Assembly (NCBI GenBank): GCA_902494295.1
Contig: CABUSL010000074.1
Location: 1-9,952, forward strand
Length of the DNA stretch: 9,952 bases
DNA from: an uncultured Collinsella sp.
GTDB lineage: Bacteria; Actinomycetota; Coriobacteriia; Coriobacteriales; Coriobacteriaceae
Reading direction: 5' to 3'
Part shown: positions 1 through 6,303 of the stretch, one piece after another
How positions within the stretch are numbered: the first letter of the stretch is position 1
Layout: the number at the start of each line of letters is the position of its first letter
Program-made: the position numbers and the translations under genes
Notes under the pieces: model-generated
Databases searched by the model: none
What the model was told of the DNA's origin: nothing
The model's input: the letters and a program-made list of their open reading frames with translations, nothing else

Positions 1-120
1 ACCAACGACGTGCTGTACAAGGAGGGCCTGGACCTTCTCGTCGTGCCCTCCGCCGAGCTCTCCCGCGGCCGCGGCGGCCCGCGCTGCATGAGCATGCCCT
101 TCTGGCGCGAGGACCTCTAA
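1..120 (+). CDS. arcA: Arginine deiminase, C-terminal 39 residues (partial)
   Basis: The window opens inside a reading frame that ends with TAA at 118-120. The last residues include RGRGGPRCMSMPFWRE, the C-terminal signature of arginine deiminase; the Cys in PRCMSMP is the catalytic nucleophile of the family. The enzyme hydrolyses arginine to citrulline and ammonia in the cytoplasm, the first step of the ADI pathway. The next gene encodes ornithine carbamoyltransferase, the second step, and a DcuC-type carrier follows, so this is the 3' end of an arc cluster. The 5' part of the gene lies outside the window, so its length and start cannot be judged. Confidence 0.93.
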   Translation, partial: TNDVLYKEGLDLLVVPSAELSRGRGGPRCMSMPFWREDL

Positions 121-132
121 GTCTTTCCGTTT

Positions 133-180
133 CCGGTGCGGTCCCCCTACAACCGCACCGGCTTCGCCCGTTAAACGGGC
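133..180 (+). other. Two tandem hairpins between arcA and arcB
   Basis: CCGGTGCGGT (133-142) pairs perfectly with ACCGCACCGG (152-161) around a 9-nt loop. GCCCGT (166-171) then pairs with ACGGGC (175-180) around TAA. Neither stem is followed by a T-run, so they look less like a full terminator and more like an intercistronic processing, stabilising or weak attenuating structure that could set arcA:arcB ratios. The role is inferred; the dyads are directly visible. Confidence 0.6.
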
Positions 181-225
181 AACACTGATACTTACGTAAT
201 TCATTTCTTCGAAAGGAATCGAACC

Positions 226-1221
226 ATGGGTGTTAACCTCTCCGGCCGTAGCTTCCTCAAGCTTCTCGACCTCACCACCGAGGAGATCGAGTACCTGCTC
301 AAGCTCTCCAAGAACTTCAAGGATATGAAGCGCGCTGGCGTTCCGCATCGCTATCTCGAGGGCAAGAACATCGTTCTGCTCTTCCAGAAGACCTCCACTC
401 GTACCCGCTGCGCCTTCGAGGTCGGCGGCATGGACCTGGGCATGGGCGTGACCTATCTCGATCCCGGTTCGTCGCAGATGGGCAAGAAGGAGTCCATCGA
501 GGACACCGCCCGCGTTCTCGGCCGCATGTATGACGGCATCGAGTTCCGTGGCTTTGCCCAGGACGACGTCGAGGAGCTCGCTGCTAAGTCCGGCGTGCCC
601 GTGTGGAACGGCCTGACCACTGAGTGGCATCCCACCCAGATGCTCGCCGATATCCTGACCGTCCAGGAGAACTTCAACTACGACATCAAGGGCAAGACCC
701 TCGTCTTCATGGGCGACTGCAAGAACAACGTCGCTCGCTCCCTCATGGTCGTCTGCTCCAAGCTCGGCATGAACTTCGTGGCCTGCGGCCCCGAGGAGTG
801 CATGCCCGCCGACGACGTCATCGAGGCCTGCAAGCCCATCGCCGAGGCCAACGGTTGCACCATCAAGCTGACCACCGACGTCAAGGACGGCGTCACCGGT
901 GCCGACGTTATCTACACCGACGTGTGGGTCTCCATGGGCGAGCCCGACGAGGTCTGGGCCGAGCGTATCGCTCAGCTCACCCCGTATCGTGTTACCTCCG
1001 AGGTCATGGCTATGGCCAACCCGGGCGCCATCTTCCTGCACTGCCTGCCCAGCTTCCACGACACCAACACCACCATTGGCGCCGAGAAGTGCGAGCAGTT
1101 CGGCATCACCGAGCAGGAGGTCACCGACGAGGTCTTCGAGAGCCCCGCTTCCAAGGTCTTCGACGAGGCCGAGAACCGCATGCACACCATCAAGGCTGTC
1201 ATGTACGCCACGCTCAAGTAA
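226..1221 (+). CDS. arcB: Ornithine carbamoyltransferase, catabolic type (ArcB/ArgF)
   Basis: 331 aa, normal full length. In the ADI pathway it phosphorolyses citrulline to ornithine and carbamoyl phosphate; the anabolic form runs the reverse reaction. Visible motifs: carbamoyl-phosphate loop STRTR (residues 57-61), HPTQ (135-138), DVWVSMGE with the ornithine-binding SMG loop (232-239), and HCLPSFHD with the catalytic Cys (272-279; most relatives have HCLPAFHD, so Ser replaces Ala). The C-terminal block FESPASKVFDEAENRMHT is typical. The ATG at 226 has AAGGA at 213-217, 8 nt upstream. It lies 105 bp after arcA and ahead of a DcuC-type carrier, which favours the catabolic arcB role over biosynthetic argF; sequence motifs alone do not separate the two. 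Arginine codons are almost all CGC/CGT, as in the other host genes. Confidence 0.95.
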   Translation: MGVNLSGRSFLKLLDLTTEEIEYLLKLSKNFKDMKRAGVPHRYLEGKNIVLLFQKTSTRTRCAFEVGGMDLGMGVTYLDPGSSQMGKKESIEDTARVLGRMYDGIEFRGFAQDDVEELAAKSGVPVWNGLTTEWHPTQMLADILTVQENFNYDIKGKTLVFMGDCKNNVARSLMVVCSKLGMNFVACGPEECMPADDVIEACKPIAEANGCTIKLTTDVKDGVTGADVIYTDVWVSMGEPDEVWAERIAQLTPYRVTSEVMAMANPGAIFLHCLPSFHDTNTTIGAEKCEQFGITEQEVTDEVFESPASKVFDEAENRMHTIKAVMYATLK

Positions 1222-1236
1222 GAGCATCTAGCATCT

Positions 1237-1275
1237 CGCTCGGGGTGTCTTGCTGCACACCCCGAGCGGCTTTGT
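1237..1275 (+). terminator. Strong hairpin after arcB; partial terminator or attenuator
   Basis: CGCTCGGGGTGT (1237-1248) pairs perfectly over 12 bp with ACACCCCGAGCG (1257-1268), with an 8-nt loop. It is followed by GCTTTGTCT, only a short T-rich tail. It starts 15 bp after the arcB stop. Because arcD belongs to the same pathway and follows in the same direction, partial termination that lowers arcD relative to arcB is plausible. Confidence 0.7.
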
Positions 1276-1284
1276 CTGGTAAAT

Positions 1285-1335
1285 ATCTCGCACCAGGCGG
1301 CAGGCACGGCACGGAAGAGCCGCTTCGGGCGAGAT
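1285..1335 (+). promoter_or_regulatory. Leader stem-loop upstream of arcD, possible anti-terminator pairing
   Basis: ATCTCGC (1285-1291) pairs with GCGAGAT (1329-1335). Nested inside, GCGGC (1297-1301) pairs with GCCGC (1319-1323). A second ATCTCGC at 1233-1239 overlaps the 5' arm of the preceding hairpin and could compete for the same GCGAGAT. The structure ends 16 nt before the arcD Shine-Dalgarno tract. Mutually exclusive folding is an inference from complementarity only. Confidence 0.4.
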
Positions 1336-1368
1336 CAGTAAATGATTTATGAAGGGGGGATGAGAACT

Positions 1369-2847
1369 ATGACTGAGACCGCTAAGAAAAAGCGCGGTAT
1401 GCCTTCATCGTTCACCATTCTTCTTGCTCTGCTGGCAATTGTCGCAGTGATTACCGTTATCGTCTCCGGCACGTCCGGTGGCGCGGTTACTGCCGCCCGT
1501 CTGAGCGATTTCTGCACCGCCCCGATTAAGGGCTTCGCTGACGCTCTGCCCGTCTGCCTCTTCGTTATGATCCTGGGCGGCTTCCTCGGCATGATGACCG
1601 AGACCGGCGCCCTGGACAACGGCATCGCCGTCCTGGTGCAGAAGCTTAAGGGTAATGAGATCATGCTCATTCCCGTGCTGATGCTCATCTTCTCCCTCGG
1701 TGGTACCACCTATGGTATGTGCGAGGAGACCGTTCCCTTCTACGCCTTGCTTGCCGCTACCATGATGGCCGCTGGCTTCGACCCGATGGTCGGTGCCGCC
1801 ACCGTCCTGCTCGGCGCTGGCTGCGGCTGCCTGGGCTCCACGGTTAACCCGTTCGCCGTCGGCGCTGCCGTCGACGCTCTGACCGGCGTTGGCATTGAGG
1901 TCAACCAGTCCATCATCATCGGCCTCGGTGCCGTCCTGTGGATTGTTACCACTGCTATGTCCATCTTCTTCGTCATGAGCTATGCCAAGAAGGTCAAGGC
2001 TGACAAGGGTTCCACCATCCTGTCGATGCAGGAGCTCAAGGACGCCGAAGAGGCTCACGGCAAGGCTGCTTCCGAGGTTCACAATGAGGTCAAGCTCACC
2101 GGTCGTCAGAAGGGTGTTCTGATCGCCTTTGCCTTCACCTTCGTCGTCATGATCGTCGGCTTCATCCCGCTGGCCGACCTCAACGAGGGCGTCGCCAACT
2201 TCTTTGACGCTGGCGCTGTCTACGATGCCGACGGTAACGCCGTCGTCCAGGGCTGGTCTGCCCTGATCACCGGCCTGCCCATTGGCCAGTGGTACTTCGA
2301 CGAGGCTTCCACCTGGTTCTTCCTCATGGCTGTCCTGATCGGTATCATCGGTGGCCTGTCCGAGAAGCAGATCGTCAACACCTTCATCACCGGCGCTGCC
2401 GACATGATGTCCGTTGTTCTCGTCATCGCTCTCGCCCGCGGTATCTCCGTTCTCATGGCTAACACCGGCCTCGACGTCTACGTCCTCGACGCTGCCGCCA
2501 ATGCCCTGGCTGGCCTGTCCGGTGTGATCTTCGCTCCCATGAGCTTCCTGGTCTACTTCGGCCTGTCCTTCCTGATCCCCTCGACCTCCGGTATGGCCAC
2601 CGTCTCCATGCCCATCATGGGACCGCTGGCTGTTAAGCTCGGCTTCTCGCCCGAGGTCATGGTCATGATCTTCTCCGCCGCCATCGGTGTCGTGAACCTG
2701 TTCACCCCGACCTCCGGCGCCATCATGGGCGGTCTCGCCCTGGCCAAGATCGAGTGGACGACCTGGCTCAAGTTTGCCCTTAAGCTCATCGTCGCGCTCT
2801 CCGTCGTCTGCGCCATCATCCTGACCGTCGCCTGCGTGTTGCTCTAA
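1369..2847 (+). CDS. arcD: YfcC/DcuC-family membrane carrier, likely arginine:ornithine antiporter (ArcD-type)
   Basis: 492 aa from the ATG at 1369, chosen because the purine tract AAGGGGGG (1352-1359) sits 9 nt upstream; in-frame ATGs at 1342 and 1360 are upstream of or abut that tract. The protein is strongly hydrophobic, with about 12-13 membrane segments (first at ~15-33, last at ~471-491) and a charged cytoplasmic loop at ~205-247. Family motifs: GGTTYGMCEE (111-120), STVNPF (157-162), IPSTSGMATVSMPIM (403-417) and FTPTSGAIMGGL (445-456), the paired re-entrant-type PTSG segments of DcuC/YfcC transporters. Many streptococcal-type arc operons use a carrier of this family to exchange arginine for ornithine without net energy cost. 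Here the position after arcA-arcB supports that substrate, but another amino acid or a C4-dicarboxylate cannot be excluded from sequence. A terminator follows at 2950. Confidence 0.85.
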   Translation: MTETAKKKRGMPSSFTILLALLAIVAVITVIVSGTSGGAVTAARLSDFCTAPIKGFADALPVCLFVMILGGFLGMMTETGALDNGIAVLVQKLKGNEIMLIPVLMLIFSLGGTTYGMCEETVPFYALLAATMMAAGFDPMVGAATVLLGAGCGCLGSTVNPFAVGAAVDALTGVGIEVNQSIIIGLGAVLWIVTTAMSIFFVMSYAKKVKADKGSTILSMQELKDAEEAHGKAASEVHNEVKLTGRQKGVLIAFAFTFVVMIVGFIPLADLNEGVANFFDAGAVYDADGNAVVQGWSALITGLPIGQWYFDEASTWFFLMAVLIGIIGGLSEKQIVNTFITGAADMMSVVLVIALARGISVLMANTGLDVYVLDAAANALAGLSGVIFAPMSFLVYFGLSFLIPSTSGMATVSMPIMGPLAVKLGFSPEVMVMIFSAAIGVVNLFTPTSGAIMGGLALAKIEWTTWLKFALKLIVALSVVCAIILTVACVLL

Positions 2848-2933
2848 GTACCCAACGGGTACCCCACGGAAACCTTGACGATCCTGTAAAGGATCACCTG
2901 GTCATCGCCTGTCCGGTGGGGTCAACCCACCGG
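2848..2933 (+). other. Structured RNA region directly after arcD (three hairpins)
   Basis: GTACCC/GGGTAC (2848-2853/2857-2862, 3-nt loop) begins on the base after the stop codon. GATCC/GGATC (2880-2884/2891-2895) follows, then CCGGTGGG/CCCACCGG (2913-2920/2926-2933, 5-nt loop). An alternative long-range pairing is visible: CCCCAC (2862-2867) with GTGGGG (2916-2921), which would enclose the middle hairpin and exclude the third. No coding sequence is apparent and no known riboswitch class is recognised. It could be a 3'-UTR stabiliser, an sRNA or an attenuator. Confidence 0.5.
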
Positions 2934-2949
2934 TAGACTCCTACCTTTA

Positions 2950-2991
2950 GCCCCCTTCCGTTCCGTGCGCGGGAGGGGGCGCTCTTGTGTT
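2950..2991 (+). terminator. Rho-independent terminator of the arc cluster
   Basis: GCCCCCTTCC (2950-2959) pairs with GGGAGGGGGC (2971-2980), 10 bp with one G-U, around an 11-nt loop. The T-rich tail GCTCTTGTGTT follows. This is the most likely end of the arcA-arcB-arcD transcript. Confidence 0.75.
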
Positions 2992-3029
2992 CCGGCGTTT
3001 TACCAAACCGCGGAACCGGTCGACGCTAC

Positions 3030-3129
3030 GCGCCGTCCAGAACGACAATTTGTCATTCAAAAGGCAAGGCATGACCAAAAGGTCTATGCCTCGCCTTTTT
3101 CATGCCAACTTGTACGTTCTGGACGGCGC
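3030..3129. repeat. Nested ~100-bp palindrome carrying a bidirectional terminator
   Basis: The outer arms GCGCCGTCCAGAACG (3030-3044) and CGTTCTGGACGGCGC (3115-3129) are perfect 15-bp inverted repeats, extended inward by ACAA/TTGT. Inside lies a second dyad, 3059-3076 against 3081-3099: 17 pairs with one bulge (3085) and one A-C mismatch, around an AAAA loop. It has AAAA on its 5' side and TTTTT (3096-3100) on its 3' side, so it can terminate transcription from either strand. It is gene-free and could be a MITE-like or REP-like repeat, or a composite terminator. Confidence 0.7.
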
Positions 3130-3276
3130 TCGCTGTCCGTCCTCTGCCTGCGGCGCTTTCCATTGTTGGTGCAGAGGGCGCTTTGCCTACTCTGGCGGGC
3201 TTTCGCTGGCTTATGCTCAACCTGCGACGTTTCCATTATTGATACAAAGGCCAGGTTTGTTTGAACCAAAAAGGGG
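3130..3276. other. Gene-free spacer between palindrome and IS element
   Basis: No credible gene is seen here. A weak imperfect direct repeat is visible: 3160-3179 and 3233-3252 (CCATTGTTGGTGCAGAGG versus CCATTATTGATACAAAGG), in which the second copy differs mainly by G-to-A changes. CCTCTGC (3141-3147) can also pair with GCAGAGG (3171-3177) across a 23-nt loop. This may be decayed intergenic or mobile-element sequence. Confidence 0.35.
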
Positions 3277-3350
3277 AAGTTGCGGTGGAATAGTTCCTGT
3301 TTGGCCGTCTTGAGGGGTTAAAGGGGGTGCGGACGATTTCTTGGACCGCG
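3277..3350. repeat. Left terminal inverted repeat of the IS element
   Basis: Read inward: TTGCGGTGGAATAGTTCC (3280-3297), GTTT (3299-3302), a 20-nt segment (3303-3322) absent from the right end, GGGGGTGCGGAC (3323-3334) and TGGACCGCG (3342-3350). All except the 20-nt segment are found in inverted form at the right end. The transposase stop codon lies just inside. Confidence 0.82.
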
Positions 3351-3351
3351 C

Positions 3352-4569
3352 CTAGGCGTATCCAAGCTTCCTGCGGTACTCCATCGGGCTCAGCCACCCG
3401 AGGGACTTCTTGATCCGCTCCTCACGATAGTACACGAGGTAGGCCTCGAGCCTTCCCATGAACTCCTCGGCCGTCACGCCCTCCCAGTCCCTGTAGTGGA
3501 AGAACTCGTTCTTGAGGCGCCCGAAGAAGCCCTCGCAGGCCGAGTTGTCCGGGCTGCAGCCCTTCGCGGACATGCTCCTGACCAGGCCGTTCTCCTCGCA
3601 GATCCCGATCCACTCCGGCCAGCGGTAGTGGCCGCCCCGGTCCGAGTGGATCGTCGTGCGCGCGCCCGCCGGCCTCGCCGCGCAGGCCTTGAGCAGGCTC
3701 GAGTTCGCGAGGCGCTTGTCGGGGTGCAGCCCGATCGACCAGGCGACGGGCATCCCGTCGAAGCAGTCGACGATCGGGCTCAGGTAGACCTTCTCGCCGC
3801 CCGGGAGCCTGAACTCGGTGATGTCGGTGAGCCACAGCCGGTTGGGCTCGTCGGCGCGGAACCTCCTGTTCACGAGGTTCTCCGGCGCCTTGGAGACCTC
3901 GCCGGCGTAGGAGCTGTAGCCCCGGGCGCGCCTCTTGTTGTAGACGACCTCGAGGCCCTCCTCGCGCATCACGCGGGCCACGCGCTTCTCGCTGGCGCGG
4001 ACCCCCTCGCGGCGCAGGCGCGCCCAGACGGTGCGGTACCCCCAGCACCCCGAGCCCTCGCGGAAGATGCGCACCACGCGGTCGCGTATGTCGGCGTCGC
4101 GGTCGCGCGGCGCGGCGACGCGGGGCCTCCAGTACTCATAGGAGCTCTTCGATATCCTCAAGAAACCTGTGATCGAGCGGAGGGGCAGGGCGGTCGCCCG
4201 CCTCAATCTCTCGCCGAGCTCGCACTTGCTCCTGTTCGAGATCGAAGCCGGGTCCCACCCTTCCGCTTTTAGGTCGGCCAACACCGCCCTGAGCAGCAGG
4301 TTCTCTATCTGGTCCTCGTTGAGCCCGGCGAGCGGGCCGGTCGCCGGCGGGGCGTAGGTCGACTTGTCGGGGCCCAAGCTGGCCTCCTTCCGTGGCGGTT
4401 TCCTCGCCCCGATTCTACAGCGCGCCCCGGTGTAGCTGTGCGGGAGGTGCCCCGTCGCCCACTTCTTGGCCGCGCCCACCGAGACCCCCGCGAACTTCGC
4501 GGCGGCGGTCGGCCCCATGCCGTCCTCCGTCGCCAGGAGGAAGAGCTCGACCTTCTCCCTGCTGTACAT
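3352..4569 (-). CDS. IS3-family transposase, OrfA-OrfB in one frame
   Basis: 405 aa from the ATG at 4569, chosen over an in-frame ATG at 4623 because GGAGG (complement of 4575-4579) lies 5 nt upstream and the longer version would run into the terminal repeat. N-terminal helix-turn-helix at ~17-42 (GMGPTAAAKFAGVSVGAAKKW), linker to ~100, an HTH_21-type region with GCWGYRTVWARLRREG at 174-189, then an rve/DDE integrase core. Catalytic triad: D249 (LTDITEF), D310 (HSDRGGHY) and E346 (DNSACEGFF); the last two are separated by 35 residues, the DD(35)E spacing of the IS3 family. The C-terminal YYREERIKKSLGWLSPMEYR is typical. Most IS3 elements make the full protein by -1 frameshifting between two frames; here both parts are in one continuous frame, so no frameshift is needed. 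It appears intact and potentially active, cutting and joining IS ends. Confidence 0.92.
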   Translation of the reverse strand: MYSREKVELFLLATEDGMGPTAAAKFAGVSVGAAKKWATGHLPHSYTGARCRIGARKPPRKEASLGPDKSTYAPPATGPLAGLNEDQIENLLLRAVLADLKAEGWDPASISNRSKCELGERLRRATALPLRSITGFLRISKSSYEYWRPRVAAPRDRDADIRDRVVRIFREGSGCWGYRTVWARLRREGVRASEKRVARVMREEGLEVVYNKRRARGYSSYAGEVSKAPENLVNRRFRADEPNRLWLTDITEFRLPGGEKVYLSPIVDCFDGMPVAWSIGLHPDKRLANSSLLKACAARPAGARTTIHSDRGGHYRWPEWIGICEENGLVRSMSAKGCSPDNSACEGFFGRLKNEFFHYRDWEGVTAEEFMGRLEAYLVYYREERIKKSLGWLSPMEYRRKLGYA

Positions 4570-4584
4570 GCGAACCTCCAGTCC

Positions 4585-4601
4585 GGACCGCCCCGCGGTC
4601 C
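4585..4601 (-). promoter_or_regulatory. Hairpin/dyad just upstream of the transposase ribosome site
   Basis: GGACCGC (4585-4591) and GCGGTCC (4595-4601) form a perfect 7-bp inverted repeat with a CCC spacer, 5 nt from the Shine-Dalgarno sequence. It could limit translation or act as a transposase-binding site; the function is inferred. Confidence 0.45.
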
Positions 4602-4647
4602 AGCTTTCTGTCCGCACCCCCAAACGGGAACTATTTCACCGCAACTT
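4594..4647. repeat. Right terminal inverted repeat of the IS element
   Basis: CGCGGTCCA (4594-4602), GTCCGCACCCCC (4610-4621), AAAC (4622-4625) and GGAACTATTTCACCGCAACT (4627-4646) mirror the left end. The outer part differs from the left arm at one base (A for G). The transposase promoter should lie in or beside this repeat, but no clear -10 was found. Confidence 0.82.
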
Positions 4648-4709
4648 ATCGATGGCGTGTTTGGTTGGTGCCAGTTGATTGCTTGGGCGTTGGGGAGGGT
4701 CTGCTCCGT

Positions 4710-4715
4710 TATAAT
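4710..4715 (+). promoter_or_regulatory. Sigma-70-type -10 box for the DUF1846 gene
   Basis: A perfect TATAAT lies 39 bp before the chosen start codon and 62 bp outside the IS right end, so the insertion should not have removed it. The -35 region is weak: TTGGGG at 4690-4695 gives a short 14-bp spacer, and GCGTTG at 4687-4692 gives 17 bp. Confidence 0.6.
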
Positions 4716-4754
4716 CGCCTAGAACATTAATTGGAAACGGGACGGGAGCCATAC

Positions 4755-6236
4755 ATGCGCCAGGGTTTCGACAACGCGAAGTATATCGAGCTGCAGGCTG
4801 CTCACATTAAGGAGCGCATCTCGCAGTTTGGTGGCAAGCTCTATTTGGAGTTTGGCGGTAAGCTGTTCGATGACTATCATGCGAGCCGCGTGCTGCCGGG
4901 TTTTGAACCGGACAGCAAGTTCCGCATGCTCAAGAGCATCGCCGACGATGTCGAGGTTATCATCGCGATCAACGCGAACCACATCGAGAAAAACAAGGCT
5001 CGTGGTGACCTCGGCATTACCTATGACGAGGATGTGCTGCGCCTGGTTGACCTGTTCCGCGGCAACGGCTTTGCTGTCGCGGCTGTGGTCATCACCCAGT
5101 ACGCCGGCCAGCCCGCTGCCGATGTGTTCCGCAACCGCCTGAACGCGCTCGGTATTCCCGCCAAGCTGCACTATCCCATCGAGGGGTATCCGCACGATGT
5201 CGATCTGATCGTGTCCGACGATGGCTACGGCAAGAATGAGTTTGTCGAGACCACCCGACCGCTCGTCGTGGTCACTGCCCCCGGTCCTGGCTCGGGCAAG
5301 CTTGCCACCTGCCTGTCTCAGCTCTATCACGAGCACAAGCATGGCACGGCCGCCGGCTATGCCAAGTTCGAGACCTTCCCGGTCTGGAACCTTCCCCTCA
5401 CGCATCCGGTCAACATCGCCTACGAGGCGGCCACGGCGGACCTCGACGATGCCAATATCATCGACTCCTTCCACCTTGAGGCCTATAACAAGACCACGGT
5501 CAACTACAACCGCGACGTCGAGGCCTTCCCGGTGGTCCGTGCTCTGATGGAAAAGATCCTGGGCAAGAGCCCCTACCAGAGTCCTACGGACATGGGCGTC
5601 AATATGGTCGGCTTTGCCATCACCGATGACGATGCCTGCCGCGACGCTTCCAAGATGGAGATCGTCCGCCGCTACTTTACCGCGGTCGAAAATGTGCGCC
5701 GTACCGGCGTGGGCGATGAGCAAGTCGACCGTCTCAAGATCATTATGAAGAAAGCCGGCATCGATAAGAACTACTCACCGGCGCGCTCGGCGGCCCTCAC
5801 CAGGGAGCAACTGACGGGTGGTCCCGTGGGTGCCATGGTTATGCCCGATGGCTCCGTGGTGACCGGCAAGACTTCCACGCGCCTGGGCGCTGCGAGCTCG
5901 CTCATCATGAATGCACTTAAGCATGTCTCGGGCGTCGACCTTGAGCTCGAGGTCATTAGCGATGAAGCGATCGAGCCCATCAGCAAGCTCAAGACGCATT
6001 TCCTGGGCAGCAAAAACCCGCGTCTCCACACCGACGAGACGCTTATGGCGCTGTCGATCACCTCGGCCACGAGTGAGACGGCCGCTCGCGTCCTTTCGGG
6101 CCTGGAGCAGCTGCGCGGTTGCGATGCCTTCTTTAGCGTGATTATCTCGCCGACGGACGAGACGGTACTGCGCAAACTGGGTATCAACGTGTGCTGCGAG
6201 CCCAAGTTTGAGCGCCGCGGTTTCTTCCATCGCTAA
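4755..6236 (+). CDS. UPF0371/DUF1846 family protein
   Basis: 493 aa, close to the usual family length. Recognised from the highly conserved N-terminus GFDNAKY...HIKERISQFGGKLYLEFGGKL followed by FDDYHASRVLPGFEPDSK, the hallmark of DUF1846 (UPF0371). The biochemical function of the family is not established. A P-loop-like segment APGPGSGK is at 175-182 within a predicted alpha/beta core, suggesting nucleotide or phosphate binding; other conserved-looking stretches are QSPTDMGVNM (275-284) and PVGAMVMPDGSVVTGK (357-372). No signal peptide or membrane segment is seen, so it should be cytoplasmic. The ATG at 4755 has GGGAG (4744-4748) 6 nt upstream and gives the family N-terminus; a TTG at 4731 would add eight atypical residues. 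It has its own -10 box and a strong terminator, so it is probably monocistronic. Its neighbours do not suggest a role. Confidence 0.9.
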   Translation: MRQGFDNAKYIELQAAHIKERISQFGGKLYLEFGGKLFDDYHASRVLPGFEPDSKFRMLKSIADDVEVIIAINANHIEKNKARGDLGITYDEDVLRLVDLFRGNGFAVAAVVITQYAGQPAADVFRNRLNALGIPAKLHYPIEGYPHDVDLIVSDDGYGKNEFVETTRPLVVVTAPGPGSGKLATCLSQLYHEHKHGTAAGYAKFETFPVWNLPLTHPVNIAYEAATADLDDANIIDSFHLEAYNKTTVNYNRDVEAFPVVRALMEKILGKSPYQSPTDMGVNMVGFAITDDDACRDASKMEIVRRYFTAVENVRRTGVGDEQVDRLKIIMKKAGIDKNYSPARSAALTREQLTGGPVGAMVMPDGSVVTGKTSTRLGAASSLIMNALKHVSGVDLELEVISDEAIEPISKLKTHFLGSKNPRLHTDETLMALSITSATSETAARVLSGLEQLRGCDAFFSVIISPTDETVLRKLGINVCCEPKFERRGFFHR

Positions 6237-6270
6237 GTTTGAAGCACCGCGGTAATTGCATTGCATTTTG

Positions 6271-6303
6271 GCCGTATCGGGTTAGCGCCCGGTACGGCTT
6301 TTT
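6271..6303 (+). terminator. Rho-independent terminator after the DUF1846 gene
   Basis: GCCGTATCGGG (6271-6281) pairs with CCCGGTACGGC (6288-6298), 11 bp with one U-G, around a 6-nt loop, followed directly by TTTTT (6299-6303). It is 34 bp after the stop codon. Confidence 0.92.

Larger units (their letters stand above)
3277..4647 (-). mobile_element. Complete IS3-family insertion sequence, about 1.37 kb
   Basis: Long terminal inverted repeats bracket one DDE transposase gene on the minus strand. The outer 21 bp (3277-3297 against 4627-4647) match at 20 positions. If the usual IS3-family TG...CA ends apply, the element is 3281-4643. I could not identify a convincing target-site duplication: flanks at each plausible boundary are not direct repeats, so exact ends remain uncertain or the duplication has been lost. 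The element separates the arc cluster from the DUF1846 gene and does not interrupt a recognisable gene. It uses AGG and ATA codons that host genes here avoid, consistent with foreign origin. Confidence 0.88.

Noticed and set aside
186..203. ARG-box-like sequence (TGATA...ATTCA) upstream of arcB
   Set aside because: Only the ATTCA half matches the ArgR/AhrC consensus; the left half and the spacing (8 instead of 4 bases) do not.
624..1352. Long + strand reading frame overlapping arcB in another frame
   Set aside because: Low-complexity Arg/His/Gly-rich translation, the usual artefact of GC-rich codons in an alternate frame of a real gene.
2965..3313. Two overlapping short + strand reading frames (2965-3264 and 2987-3313) between arcD and the IS
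   Set aside because: They run through the terminator and nested palindrome, lack ribosome sites and show no protein-like composition.
3496..4272. 258-codon + strand frame opposite the transposase
   Set aside because: Ala/Arg/Pro/Val-rich antisense shadow of the IS3 transposase with no family features.
4569..4623. Longer transposase start at 4623
   Set aside because: Adds 18 residues read from the terminal inverted repeat and has no ribosome site; GGAGG correctly precedes the ATG at 4569.
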